Numbered from the stretch's first letter, positions 33,390-42,280 are shown. The stretch is DNA of 64,000 nt from an uncultured Desulfobacter sp. (GCF_963666675.1 NZ_OY762929.1:1116001-1180000); one strand, 5' to 3'. The notes: generated by a model not told the origin, from the letters alone. Numbers and translations are program-made.

Positions 33390-35237
33390 ATGCATAAATT
33401 GTTAAAGGACAGCCCCGGAGAAAAAATCATGCTCCTGGGCAACGAAGCCATTGCAAGGGGCGCTGTTGAAGCCGGTGTCGCCTTTGCAACCACCTATCCG
33501 GGGACCCCGTCTTCGGAAGTCTCTTTGAATCTGTTCCAGATGTCCCAAGAATCGGATCTCTATTTTGAATACTCCACCAATGAAAAGGTTTCCCTGGAAG
33601 TAGCGGCTGCTGCTGCCAATTCAGGACTTCGTACCTTTTGCATGATGAAGCATGTGGGGCTCAATGTGGCGGCTGATCCGCTGATGACCCTTGCGTATAT
33701 CGGCGTGACCGCCGGCATGGTTATTTTAACGGCGGACGACCCGGCCATGTTCTCCAGCCAGAACGAGCAGGACAACCGCTATTATGCCAAATTCGGCCAT
33801 CTGCCCATGCTCGAACCCTCATCTGTGGCCGAGGCCAAGGATATGATCAAAGAGGCATTTGAACTGTCCGAAACCTTGAAACAGCCGGTGATCCTGCGCA
33901 CCACCACCCGGATCAACCACTCCAATGCCTTTGTGACCTTTGGGGAGATCAAAGAGAGAAAGACAAAGGGCCGCTTTGAAAAGGATCCCATGCGCTGCGT
34001 CACCGTCCCCGCCGTTGCCCGGGGGTTGCATGTCAAACTTGTGGACCGTATGGATAAGGCTGCGGGCATGTCTGAAACTTCAGACTTTAATTTTACCGCA
34101 GGCCAGGGCGTATGGGGTGTTGTGGCCAACGGCGTAAGCTACCATTATGCTTTGGACGCCGTAAAAGATCTCGGCATTGAATCAAAGGTCAAGATTCTTC
34201 GCCCGGGCTTTTCCAATCCCCTGCCGAAAAAGAAGATTAAAGATTTTCTGGCAGGCTGTGAAAAGGTGCTGGTTATCGAAGAGGGTGAACCCTTCATGGA
34301 AGAGGCCATTAAAGCCTTTGCCCAGGAAGCGGGCCTTGTCATTCCCATCCTGGGCAAGACCGATGCCTTATTTACGCCTTTAGGGGAATTTCATCCGGCC
34401 ATGGTTAGAGAAAAAATCGCGGCGTTTTTCGGCGTCGATTATACCCCGGCCGCTAGGATCGATACCTCCGATGTGCCGGAAATTGCCAACCGGCCGCCTA
34501 ACCTTTGCTCCGGATGCTCCCACAGGGCCACCTTCTACGCCATTAAAAAGGCGGCTGAAGGTATGGATGTCATTCACCCCAGTGATATCGGCTGTTATAC
34601 GCTGGGTTTTATGCCGCCTTTATCCGTCGGGGATTTTGTGGTCTGCATGGGTGGGTCTGTGAGTTCCTCCTGCGGGTTCAGCAAGGCCACGGACCAGAAA
34701 GTGGTCAGTGTGGTGGGCGACTCCACCTTCTTTCATTCAGGCATCACAGGCCTTGTCAATGCCGTGTTCAACCGCCACAATTTCACGCTGGTCATCCTTG
34801 AAAACGGCATCACCGCCATGACCGGCCACCAGCCCCATCCGGGTGTTGATATGGAATTGATGGGCATGGAAGGGTACGGCCGGGTGAACATTGAAAATCT
34901 GGTCAAAGCCCTGGGCGTGGAGCATGTTTCCGTGATCAAGCCCTTCAAGGTGAAAAAGAGCATTGAAACCATTAAAGAGGCCATGGCCTTTGACGGTGTC
35001 TCCGTTGTCATCTCCCAGGAGCCCTGTATCCTCTGGGCCAAGAGTATTAAGCTTAAAAAGTCCCGGGCCTTTGAGGTGACCGATAAATGCACCGACCACA
35101 AGGAGTGCATTAACGGGATTGCCTGTCCGTCCTTTTACATCGAAGAGGGCCGGGTGAAAATTGACGCCGATACCTGTGTGGGTTGTGCCTTGTGCGCCCA
35201 GATCTGTCCTGACAACGCCATCCGCCCAATGAAATAG
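33390..35237 (+). CDS. iorA: Indolepyruvate ferredoxin oxidoreductase, alpha subunit
   Basis: Thiamine-diphosphate enzyme that oxidatively decarboxylates aryl-pyruvates (from Trp, Phe, Tyr) to aryl-acetyl-CoA with ferredoxin as acceptor. The ATG at 33390 is chosen because AAGGAG ends eight bases upstream; an in-frame GTG at 33384 is too close. Visible: ATTYPGTPSSEVSLN (pyrimidine-binding N-domain), CSGCSHRATFYAIKKA, GDSTFFHSGITGL with ENGITAMTGHQPHPG (ThDP binding), and a C-terminal ferredoxin domain with the complete cluster CVGCALCAQICP and a less regular upstream Cys set. The beta subunit follows after 19 bases. Confidence 0.95.
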   Translation: MHKLLKDSPGEKIMLLGNEAIARGAVEAGVAFATTYPGTPSSEVSLNLFQMSQESDLYFEYSTNEKVSLEVAAAAANSGLRTFCMMKHVGLNVAADPLMTLAYIGVTAGMVILTADDPAMFSSQNEQDNRYYAKFGHLPMLEPSSVAEAKDMIKEAFELSETLKQPVILRTTTRINHSNAFVTFGEIKERKTKGRFEKDPMRCVTVPAVARGLHVKLVDRMDKAAGMSETSDFNFTAGQGVWGVVANGVSYHYALDAVKDLGIESKVKILRPGFSNPLPKKKIKDFLAGCEKVLVIEEGEPFMEEAIKAFAQEAGLVIPILGKTDALFTPLGEFHPAMVREKIAAFFGVDYTPAARIDTSDVPEIANRPPNLCSGCSHRATFYAIKKAAEGMDVIHPSDIGCYTLGFMPPLSVGDFVVCMGGSVSSSCGFSKATDQKVVSVVGDSTFFHSGITGLVNAVFNRHNFTLVILENGITAMTGHQPHPGVDMELMGMEGYGRVNIENLVKALGVEHVSVIKPFKVKKSIETIKEAMAFDGVSVVISQEPCILWAKSIKLKKSRAFEVTDKCTDHKECINGIACPSFYIEEGRVKIDADTCVGCALCAQICPDNAIRPMK

Positions 35238-35256
35238 ACAAGGAGACAAATTCGAT

Positions 35257-35856
35257 ATGAAAACATTAAGAATGGTCATTGTAGCAGTCGGCGGACAGGG
35301 CAATCTTCTGGCTTCCAAGGTCCTGGGCGAAGCCGCCCTCATTGAAGGGGTGGAGGTAAGAATGAGCGAGATCCACGGCATGGCCCAGCGCGGTGGTGTG
35401 GTAGAGTCCTCCATTATTTTCGGGGATGCCTCCTCCTCCATTATTTCCGATGGGGAAGCCGACATCCTTCTGGGCTTTGAACCGGCTGAAACCCTGCGTG
35501 CCATCGGCCGCTGTTCCGCCAATACCAAAGTAATTACCAATACCGCCACCCTGCCGCCCTTTACCGTGGGTATCGGCAAAGGGGCTTATCCTGAGGTGGA
35601 TGAAATCAAACGGGTACTCAAGGCGAAGACCGCAGGCCTTGTGGCCATCGACGCCATGGCCCTGGCCAAACAGGCGGGGTCGCCCATGAGTGTGAATATT
35701 GTGCTGCTGGGCGCCCTGATCCAGACCGGTGCCTTGGGTTTTTCCAAGGAGAACGTTAAAGAGGCGATTAAACGCAGGATTAAACCCAAGCTTGTTGAGA
35801 TGAATCTCAACGCCTTTGATTTGGGGTTTGAGGCAGCCGCTGCCGGCAATGTATAA
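35257..35856 (+). CDS. iorB: Indolepyruvate ferredoxin oxidoreductase, beta subunit
   Basis: A 199-residue gamma-type 2-oxoacid oxidoreductase subunit that pairs with IorA. It starts TLRMVIVAVGGQGNLLASKVLGEAAL and has EIHGMAQRGGVVESSIIFGD, the family's signature. The start follows AAGGAGA. The pair supports amino-acid fermentation or arylacetate metabolism in anaerobes, and may also run in the reductive direction. A long hairpin follows the stop. Confidence 0.95.
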   Translation: MKTLRMVIVAVGGQGNLLASKVLGEAALIEGVEVRMSEIHGMAQRGGVVESSIIFGDASSSIISDGEADILLGFEPAETLRAIGRCSANTKVITNTATLPPFTVGIGKGAYPEVDEIKRVLKAKTAGLVAIDAMALAKQAGSPMSVNIVLLGALIQTGALGFSKENVKEAIKRRIKPKLVEMNLNAFDLGFEAAAAGNV

Positions 35857-35877
35857 TTGAAAACCGTTGTTGAACAT

Positions 35878-35948
35878 CTCACACAAAGACACTAAGGCAC
35901 AAAGAGTTTATCTTAATAGACCTTTGTGCCTTTGAGGCTTTGTGTGAG
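35878..35948. repeat. Long perfect-like palindrome after iorB
   Basis: CTCACACAAAGACACTAAGG with CACAAAG is inverted as CTTTGTGCC, TTTGAGGCTTTGTGTGAG. The arms are about 27 bases long with a short AT-rich loop. It may end iorAB transcription but no T-run follows. It resembles in style the CACAGAG family-1 arms but differs in sequence. Confidence 0.8.
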
Positions 35949-35984
35949 CATTAATTGGGAATTGCTGATTACAGGAAGGAATCG

Positions 35985-36446
35985 ATGAATACGCAAGCAC
36001 AGATACAACCCGGCATGATTCATGTCATCAATGGTCCTAATTTGAACATGCTGGGAAAAAGGGAGCCCGAGATTTACGGGGCAATGACCCTTGATCAGAT
36101 TAACGGGGAACTCAAGAGGCGCGCAGATGCTCTGGGGCTTTCCCTGGATTTTTTCCAGTCCAATCACGAAGGTGCGATTCTGGATTACATCCATGCCGCG
36201 TTTGAACAGGGCCCGGCCGGGGTGATCATCAACCCGGGGGCCCTGACCCATACCTCCGTGGCCCTGCGTGATGCCATCTCCATGTTGTCATGTCCCATTG
36301 TGGAGGTGCATCTGTCCAACATCCACAAACGTGAAACCTTCCGCCATACCTCAATGATTGCCGGTATCGCCACCGGGCAGCTCACGGGTTTTGGCCATCA
36401 CGGCTACTATATGGCCCTTGATTATCTCCGCTCTCTGGCCGCCTGA
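35985..36446 (+). CDS. aroQ: 3-Dehydroquinate dehydratase, type II
   Basis: Shikimate-pathway enzyme of 153 residues that removes water from 3-dehydroquinate, feeding chorismate to menaquinone and aromatic amino acids. The start at 35985 has AGGAAGGA upstream. The catalytic Tyr is in NGPNLNMLGKREPEIYG, and other site residues are in NPGALTHTSVALRDAI and VEVHLSNIHKRETFRHTSMI. The type II length and motifs are complete. The TatD-family gene starts two bases after the stop. Confidence 0.95.
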   Translation: MNTQAQIQPGMIHVINGPNLNMLGKREPEIYGAMTLDQINGELKRRADALGLSLDFFQSNHEGAILDYIHAAFEQGPAGVIINPGALTHTSVALRDAISMLSCPIVEVHLSNIHKRETFRHTSMIAGIATGQLTGFGHHGYYMALDYLRSLAA

Positions 36447-36448
36447 GC

Positions 36449-37255
36449 ATGACCGGGTTTGTTGACGTTCATACCCATCTGCATGATCCGCGCATCATTG
36501 ATGCCGCCCCGGATATTGTTCTGCGGGCCCAGGCCGCCGGGGTGGAAACAATCGCCACCTGCGCCACCATGGAAGACAATTTGGGGATGACAGCCCAATT
36601 GTCGGAAACGTTTTCCGGTGTGGTCCCTTTCTTTGGGGTTCATCCCTGGTTTCTTGATACCCTGGGTCCGGACTGGGCTCAAAATCTGGGCCAATGGCTG
36701 GAAAAAACGCCGTCCGGGGTAGGGGAGACCGGGCTTGATTTCATGGACAAAGACGCTGACCGGGATCTGCAGCTTGACGTATTTAAAACCCACCTGGCCC
36801 TGGCCTGTGATTTGAACCGGCCCATTAACATCCATGTCCGCAAGGCCTGGGATGCCATCGTCAAAATTTTAAAACACCACGGCCCCCTTGCTGCCGGTGG
36901 CGTGATCCACTCCTATTCCGGGTCTGCCGACCTTGTGCCGGTTCTGGAAAAATTCAATCTTCATATCTCATTTTCCGGCTCCGTGACCCGGCCTAATGCC
37001 AAGAAGGTGGGTCTGGCACTGAAGGCCGTCAGTCTTGACCGGATTGTTTTTGAAACCGATACCCCGGATATTGTGCCCCAGTTTATTCTGGATGCGTATC
37101 CCGCCGACCCGCCGTTCAATGAACCGGCCAATGTGCCGGAGATTGTCAGTGTGGCGGCAGCGCTCCGACACATGGATTTTCAGGCCCTGGCCGGGCACGC
37201 ATATGAAAACAGCCTGAATCTGTTTGGGACTATTTTAGAGGAGAAAACCCGATGA
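36449..37255 (+). CDS. TatD-family metal-dependent hydrolase
   Basis: A 268-residue TIM-barrel hydrolase. Metal ligands are visible in order: FVDVHTHLHD, GVGETGLDFM, INIHVRKAWD, GVIHSYSGS and FETDTPD. TatD-family members are 3'-5' exonucleases acting on DNA or RNA ends, or amidohydrolases of unknown substrate. It lies between aroQ (two-base gap) and tcdA (four-base ATGA overlap), so the three are likely co-transcribed. Confidence 0.88.
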   Translation: MTGFVDVHTHLHDPRIIDAAPDIVLRAQAAGVETIATCATMEDNLGMTAQLSETFSGVVPFFGVHPWFLDTLGPDWAQNLGQWLEKTPSGVGETGLDFMDKDADRDLQLDVFKTHLALACDLNRPINIHVRKAWDAIVKILKHHGPLAAGGVIHSYSGSADLVPVLEKFNLHISFSGSVTRPNAKKVGLALKAVSLDRIVFETDTPDIVPQFILDAYPADPPFNEPANVPEIVSVAAALRHMDFQALAGHAYENSLNLFGTILEEKTR

Positions 37256-38025
37256 CCAAAGAAGCAAACCGGATCAGCCCCTTTGCCCGGCTGGAACAAT
37301 TGTTGGGAAAGGGTACGGTTAACCGGTTCAAGAACGCCCGGGTGGCGGTTTTCGGGTTGGGGGCTGTGGGGTCCTTTGTGGTGGAGGGGCTTGCACGTTC
37401 CGGCATCGGATATCTGAGGCTTGTGGATTTTGACCGGGTGGATGCCTCCAATATCAACCGGCAGATTTATGCCTTGCACTCCACGATAGGGCAGGAAAAA
37501 GCCGTCCTGGCCCGGGCCCGGGTTCTGGATATCAACCCCGATTGTGAGGTGGATCTGCGCACCTCTTTTGTCAATGCCGACAGCCTGGCCGAGTTTTTAA
37601 GCCCGGACCTGGACATGGTGGTGGATGCCATTGACGGGCTTAACGCAAAGGTCAGTCTGATCCTGGGGGCAAAACAGATGGGGCTTGGGCTCATCTCCTC
37701 CATGGGCGCGGCCGGCCGGACCGATGTCTCCATGATCCGGACCGGGGATCTTTTTGAGACCGAGGTGTGTCCCCTGGCCCGGATGGTACGCCGCCGCCTG
37801 CGCCGCCGTGGACTGTCCAGTGGCGTGCCCTGCGTTTACTCCATTGAGCCCCCGCTGAACAAAAAACCTTTTGACGAGAAAGACGCAGTTGATCCCCTGG
37901 ACCAGGGCGATGTGGACGGCGGCCAGGGACGCCCAAGATCTCCCATCGGATCTGCCGCCTGGGTGCCGGGGTGTTTCGGCCTGACCATCGCAGGGCTTGT
38001 TGCAAAGACTCTGGCTATCAAATAG
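37252..38025 (+). CDS. tcdA: tRNA threonylcarbamoyladenosine dehydratase (ThiF/MoeB family)
   Basis: E1-like enzyme of 257 residues that adenylates and cyclises t6A37 in tRNA to ct6A. The Rossmann loop is VAVFGLGAVGSFVVEGLARSG, followed by VDFDRVDASNINRQIYAL with the adenylate-contact Arg, and DMVVDAIDGLNAKVSLI. GAAGRTDVSMIRTGDLFETE and the Arg-rich stretch RMVRRRLRRRG are typical of TcdA. The start overlaps the TatD stop. A family-2 repeat follows. Confidence 0.9.
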   Translation: MTKEANRISPFARLEQLLGKGTVNRFKNARVAVFGLGAVGSFVVEGLARSGIGYLRLVDFDRVDASNINRQIYALHSTIGQEKAVLARARVLDINPDCEVDLRTSFVNADSLAEFLSPDLDMVVDAIDGLNAKVSLILGAKQMGLGLISSMGAAGRTDVSMIRTGDLFETEVCPLARMVRRRLRRRGLSSGVPCVYSIEPPLNKKPFDEKDAVDPLDQGDVDGGQGRPRSPIGSAAWVPGCFGLTIAGLVAKTLAIK

Positions 38026-38067
38026 TCTGTTTCGTCATTTTTTTACCCACCTGTCAAATGAATATGT

Positions 38068-38203
38068 CGGGCTTGATTCTATTGTTGGCCATTTTTTGTG
38101 GGGGCAATCCCCTGTGGTTGCCCTTGTTGGGGCCGGCACGGCGGCAGGGCAGGCACAGGGACCTTCCCCTACAACGCCTAGGGTGGAACCAATCCCAATA
38201 TTT
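38068..38203 (+). repeat. Family-2 repeat, copy 4
   Basis: Starts CGGGCTTGATTCTATTGTTGG, has GGGGGCAATCCCCTGTGGTT and CAGGGACCTTCCCCTAC arms and ends ACCAATCCCAATATTT. It is the best full-length copy of this family and lies between tcdA and the FKBP gene. Confidence 0.8.
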
Positions 38204-38278
38204 AATTAATGCAACCCATGTCCGTATTGTGTATACTGACCAAATTTTTATCAAACCTGTAATATGTAAGGAATTAAA

Positions 38279-38893
38279 ATGAAAGTTGATTTAGATAAGG
38301 TCAGTTATGTGTTCGGTCAAAGTGTAGGCGGCAATTTTAGAAAACAGGGGATCGAAATCGATCCTGAAATTTTTGCGGCGTCTTTTACTGCCGCGTTTAA
38401 CGGGGAAGAATCAGACATGCCTGTGGGTGAAATGCAGCACATTATGCAAAATTACCAGAGAGCCATGGAAGATAAAAAGCAGGCCGAGCGGGTGGAATCA
38501 GGCCAAAAAAATATTGAAGCCGGAAAGACATTTCTTGAAGAGAATGGAAAAAAAGAGGGCGTTCACACCACTGAGAGCGGACTTCAATATAAAGTGATCG
38601 TTGAAGGAACGGGAAAAAAGCCCTCCGCCGCTGATACCGTTGAAACCCATTATGAAGGCAAAACCCTTGATGGTACCATCTTTGACAGTTCATACAAACG
38701 TGAGCAGACAACCACGTTTCCGCTGAAGGGTGTCATTAAGGGCTGGACGGAAGCGCTTCAGCTGATGCGTGAGGGATCAAAATATGAATTGTATATCCCT
38801 TCCGAACTGGCATACGGATCAGCCGGCAGTGGGGGGACGATTGCGCCCTATTCTACATTGATTTTTACGGTTGAGCTCATCGCCGTTAAATAG
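38279..38893 (+). CDS. FKBP-type peptidyl-prolyl isomerase (FklB/Mip-like)
   Basis: A 204-residue protein with an N-terminal helical dimerisation domain (KVSYVFGQSVGGNFRKQGIE) and a C-terminal FKBP domain (residues about 110-204: VETHYEGKTLDGTIFDSSYKR, FPLKGVIKGWTEALQLMREG, YIPSELAYGSAGSGGTIAPY and LIFTVELI). There is no signal peptide, so it is probably cytoplasmic. It speeds Pro isomerisation during folding. The start follows AAGGA. It is separated from neighbours by repeats on both sides. Confidence 0.93.
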   Translation: MKVDLDKVSYVFGQSVGGNFRKQGIEIDPEIFAASFTAAFNGEESDMPVGEMQHIMQNYQRAMEDKKQAERVESGQKNIEAGKTFLEENGKKEGVHTTESGLQYKVIVEGTGKKPSAADTVETHYEGKTLDGTIFDSSYKREQTTTFPLKGVIKGWTEALQLMREGSKYELYIPSELAYGSAGSGGTIAPYSTLIFTVELIAVK

Positions 38894-38909
38894 CGGAACA
38901 TCGAGCAAG

Positions 38910-39011
38910 TCTACCATTTTTGTAGGGCAATCTCCCTGTGGTTGCCCTCGTTCGGGCAGGCACAGGGACCTGCCCCTACAGTGGCCTGGGTTAGAACCAA
39001 TCCCCGAATTT
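38910..39011 (+). repeat. Family-2 repeat, copy 5
   Basis: Contains GTAGGGCAATCTCCCTGTGG and CACAGGGACCTGCCCCTACA with the ACCAATCCCCGAATT end shared with copies 2 and 4. It follows the FKBP gene closely. Confidence 0.8.
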
Positions 39012-39095
39012 GTATTGATATTCACGCTCAATTTTATTACAACTATTTGAAATCATATATTCATATATAGTCTAATACGTGCGTCGCTTAATTCG

Positions 39096-39236
39096 TGGCC
39101 GACCGAAAACCGCAAAATTTGCCGATTACGGCGTTGGTCTGAAATTTGAATCCTCGAAATACGCCCTGTATTCCTCCGGTTAAAATTTCAGTCCGCCTTG
39201 TACTCAACAAAATTTCCAGGTTTTCGTTCAGACACT
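39096..39236. repeat. Family-3-like palindromic repeat, copy c
   Basis: GACCGAAAACCGCAAAATTT near the left end pairs with the inverse of GAACGAAAACCTGGAAATTT at the right end (AGTGTCTGAACG outer end). The centre differs from copies a and b, so this is a divergent relative. Bases 39012-39095 are AT-rich with nothing recognised. Confidence 0.6.
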
Positions 39237-39304
39237 GACGCATTTTCAGTGCCATATTGGGAGAATTGTATGAAAAAGACAAAACGCTGCATGCGGGGCC
39301 GTCC

Positions 39305-40525
39305 ATGAGCCTTGTACTTCAACAGGCCGCTTTCATGCGGCACGTTCGGAATTTGCTTGAAAAAGCCGAGGAACTCGGATTTCTGGTGACCGGCGGGGAG
39401 TTATTCAGAACTGAGGAACAGCAGGCGCTATACGTTCAAGAGGGGTTGAGTCAAACCATGAACAGCCGGCATCTGAAACGACTGGCTGTGGATCTTCATT
39501 TTTTCATTGAACAGGCCAATGGAACTCTAACCCTTGTTGATGATGTGGATTCCTTGCAGCCTCTGGGTGATTTCTGGGAAAATCTTGATCCGGTCAACCG
39601 CTGGGGCGGCAATTGGAAAAGCTTTAAAGACACCCCCCATTTTGAGCGCCGGGAGGATGCCGATTCCAGCGCCCGGGCTGAAATTGACGGACAATCGGAT
39701 ATCATGGTAAGGACACATCTAATCAGCGCTTCGGTCGGCGTGCGTTGTCCCAATCACCGGGATGATGTGGAAACCATCCAGCGGCTGCTGAATCTCTGGG
39801 GCCATAAACATCTGCCCGGACTTGAAACGCCTTTGACCACAGACGGCCTGTTCGGTCCTAAAACCCTTGGGGCGATCACAGGGTTTCAGAAAACGCGGGT
39901 TGATATATCGTCCCCTGACGGAATTATTCGTGCGGATGGGCCGACAATGGCGGAACTGTGCCGGGAACTGCCCCATGGGATCAACGCGTCGTTTTTATCT
40001 CTGGTCTATATCAAGGCCTCAAAAAAGGACGTTGACCGCTATACTCCGCACATCTGCCGAACCCTTGAAAAATATGCCATCAACACCCCCGGGCGCCAGG
40101 CCCATTTTCTGGCCCAGACAGGACACGAAAGCGGAGAATTGCGATTTCGTGAAGAGATTGCGGACGGCAGTGCATATGAAAACCGCAGTGACCTGGGCAA
40201 CGTCATGCCGGGTGATGGTCCCAAATTCAAGGGCCGCGGTCTTATCCAGCTGACCGGCAGGGCCAATTATCAGTCATATGGCAGGGATCTTGGCCGGGAG
40301 GAGGAATTGCTGGCAACGCCGGAGATTGTGGCTGAAGATCCAGCATTGTGCGTGGATGTGGCCGGATGGTACTGGGGGCAGCACGGCCTCAATGATCCGG
40401 CGGACCAGGACAACCTTAAAGATATTACCCGGAAAATTAATGGGGGGCTCAACGGACTGGCCGACCGGAAAAGGCTTTTTGACCGGGCCAGGATTTTGTT
40501 GAACCCAGCCGGTGAGCATCAGTAA
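39305..40525 (+). CDS. Endolysin-like protein: M15 peptidase + PG-binding + GH19 lysozyme/chitinase-type domain
   Basis: A 406-residue protein with three peptidoglycan-directed domains. Residues about 1-115 are an M15-type (VanY/phage L-Ala-D-Glu) peptidase with metal ligands in SRHLKRLAVDLHFF and HFERRED. Residues about 150-225 are a peptidoglycan-binding type domain (VETIQRLLNLWG, TDGLFGPKTLGAITGFQ). Residues about 235-400 are a GH19 domain with the catalytic Glu in TGHESGELRFREE and KFKGRGLIQLTGRANYQSYG. No signal peptide is seen. The Met at 39305 fits the M15 family start; a TTG at 39257 is also in frame. It may be a captured phage lysin. Confidence 0.8.
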   Translation: MSLVLQQAAFMRHVRNLLEKAEELGFLVTGGELFRTEEQQALYVQEGLSQTMNSRHLKRLAVDLHFFIEQANGTLTLVDDVDSLQPLGDFWENLDPVNRWGGNWKSFKDTPHFERREDADSSARAEIDGQSDIMVRTHLISASVGVRCPNHRDDVETIQRLLNLWGHKHLPGLETPLTTDGLFGPKTLGAITGFQKTRVDISSPDGIIRADGPTMAELCRELPHGINASFLSLVYIKASKKDVDRYTPHICRTLEKYAINTPGRQAHFLAQTGHESGELRFREEIADGSAYENRSDLGNVMPGDGPKFKGRGLIQLTGRANYQSYGRDLGREEELLATPEIVAEDPALCVDVAGWYWGQHGLNDPADQDNLKDITRKINGGLNGLADRKRLFDRARILLNPAGEHQ

Positions 40526-40585
40526 TCCGGGCAATCTAAGTCTGTGTGGCCTCTTTTAAAAGAATCAATAATAAGCCTGTTGTTT

Positions 40586-42280
40586 TTAGCATGCATATTT
40601 TGAGATGGACATCTTGTGGGATTTTATCCAGGTTCTTTTCAGCAGATTAAAGATGCTTTTGGGCATGCCGAAGGGCAGATCCACCAGCGCATAATCATAG
40701 TCAATATTGATGGCACCGATGAATTTGCTTTCCAGGCCCGCTTCATTGGAAATGGCCCCCACCACGTCACCGGGTTTCAGACCGTGCTTGTGCCCCACTT
40801 CAATGCGATATCGCTCCATTCCTTTTTCAGTGGGCGCTATTTTACTGCGGTTTAGGCGGGACGGTGCCTGTTTTTGTTTCTGTGAAACAGGTGCTTTGGC
40901 CTTTTTTTCATTTTTCTTGACACTCTTTTTAACAGCAGCGGGTTTGGCCGCCGTCTCTTTGAGCAGAAACGGTGTGTTACCCTGGAGCATCTTTGCCAGG
41001 GCCGCGGCCACCTGGGCAACCGGAATATCCTGTTCTTCTGCGGTGGCTTCCACCAGATCCGTGAAGGTATTCAGATCCTCGGTGTCGATGGTTTGGGCAA
41101 TTTTATTTTTAAAATCCTCCACCCGTTTTTGATTGATTTCACGGTTGGAAGGCAGAACGATCTCTTCCACCGTCCGGCGGGTGGCTTGTTCGATGCGTTT
41201 TAACATCCACTTTTCTTTTGGCTGGACAAATAAAATGGCTTCACCGGTTCTTCCGGCCCGGCCGGTTCGTCCGATCCTGTGGATATAGGGTTCGATTTTA
41301 GAGGGCATATCATAGTTGATGACATGGGAAATCCGGTCAACATCAAGGCCCCTGGCCGCCACATCCGTGGCCACAAGAATATCGATATTTCCGTTTTTCA
41401 ACCGGTTGATCGTCCGTTCCCGGGCCGCCTGGGCAAGGTCTCCGTTCAGGGCCTCGGCCTTAAATCCTTTTTCTTCCAGGGTTTTTGTCAGGACCATGGT
41501 GTCATTGCGGGTCCGGGTAAATACGATGACGCCGTCATGGGAGGACGCCTCTAATATCCGGATCAGGGCATTGCTCTTTTTGGTATGTCTTATCATCCAG
41601 AATTTTTGTTCGATGGTGCTGGTGACATCAGAATCATGACGGATAATCACCTTTTCAGGGTCTTTAAGGTATTTGCCCGCAATTTTTTGGATAGGGGCCG
41701 GCATGGTGGCGGAAAACAATGCAATTTGAGTAGATTGGGGGAGTTGGGATAAAATCCATTCAACATCATCAATAAATCCCATCTGCAGCATTTCGTCCGC
41801 TTCATCCAGCACCAGGCCGGACAGGTCAGGCAGGCAGAGGGTTTTGCGCCGCATATGATCCATAAGACGGCCTGGTGTCCCCACAACCACATGGACGCCC
41901 CGTTTTAACTGGTTCAGCTGAACACCGTAGCTTTGGCCGCCGTAAACCGCCAGAACATTCAGGCCCTTCATGTTTGCGCCGTAGTCAGTGAAGGACTGGG
42001 CCACCTGGATGGCAAGCTCCCGGGTCGGGGTCACCACAAGCACTTGGGGCCGCTTGTTTTTAAGATTGATACGGGAAAGCAGGGGCAGTGCAAACGCCGC
42101 TGTTTTTCCCGTTCCGGTTCTGGCCTGACCCAGCAGGTCTTTGCATGCGATCATATGGGGAATGGTCTTGGCCTGGATCGGTGTGGGGGTTTCATAGCCA
42201 ACGGTTTGCAAAGCCGCTAAAACATCCGGGCTCAGGTTCATTTCGCCGAACCCGGCCTGTTCTAAATTTTTATGGGACAT
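40586..42280 (-). CDS. DEAD-box ATP-dependent RNA helicase (DeaD/CsdA-like)
   Basis: A 564-residue RNA helicase. The Met at 42280 is chosen because AAGGA lies about five bases upstream. The core shows the Q-motif (FGEMNLSPDVLAALQTVGYE), ARTGTGKTAAFALP (motif I), PTRELAIQV, DEADEML (motif II), SATMPA (III), VFTRTRNDTMVL, ATDVAARGLDVD and HRIGRTGRAG (VI). The C-terminus has a Lys-rich linker and a DbpA-type RNA-binding domain (RYRIEVGHKHGLKPGDVVGA). It probably acts in ribosome assembly or cold adaptation. It stands alone on the - strand and converges with the endolysin-like gene. Confidence 0.93.
   Translation of the reverse strand: MSHKNLEQAGFGEMNLSPDVLAALQTVGYETPTPIQAKTIPHMIACKDLLGQARTGTGKTAAFALPLLSRINLKNKRPQVLVVTPTRELAIQVAQSFTDYGANMKGLNVLAVYGGQSYGVQLNQLKRGVHVVVGTPGRLMDHMRRKTLCLPDLSGLVLDEADEMLQMGFIDDVEWILSQLPQSTQIALFSATMPAPIQKIAGKYLKDPEKVIIRHDSDVTSTIEQKFWMIRHTKKSNALIRILEASSHDGVIVFTRTRNDTMVLTKTLEEKGFKAEALNGDLAQAARERTINRLKNGNIDILVATDVAARGLDVDRISHVINYDMPSKIEPYIHRIGRTGRAGRTGEAILFVQPKEKWMLKRIEQATRRTVEEIVLPSNREINQKRVEDFKNKIAQTIDTEDLNTFTDLVEATAEEQDIPVAQVAAALAKMLQGNTPFLLKETAAKPAAVKKSVKKNEKKAKAPVSQKQKQAPSRLNRSKIAPTEKGMERYRIEVGHKHGLKPGDVVGAISNEAGLESKFIGAINIDYDYALVDLPFGMPKSIFNLLKRTWIKSHKMSISKYAC

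Noticed and set aside
34737..35579. 280-codon - strand frame across the iorA-iorB junction
   Set aside because: It is antisense to two certain genes with complete motifs and spans their intergenic gap; no family resemblance.
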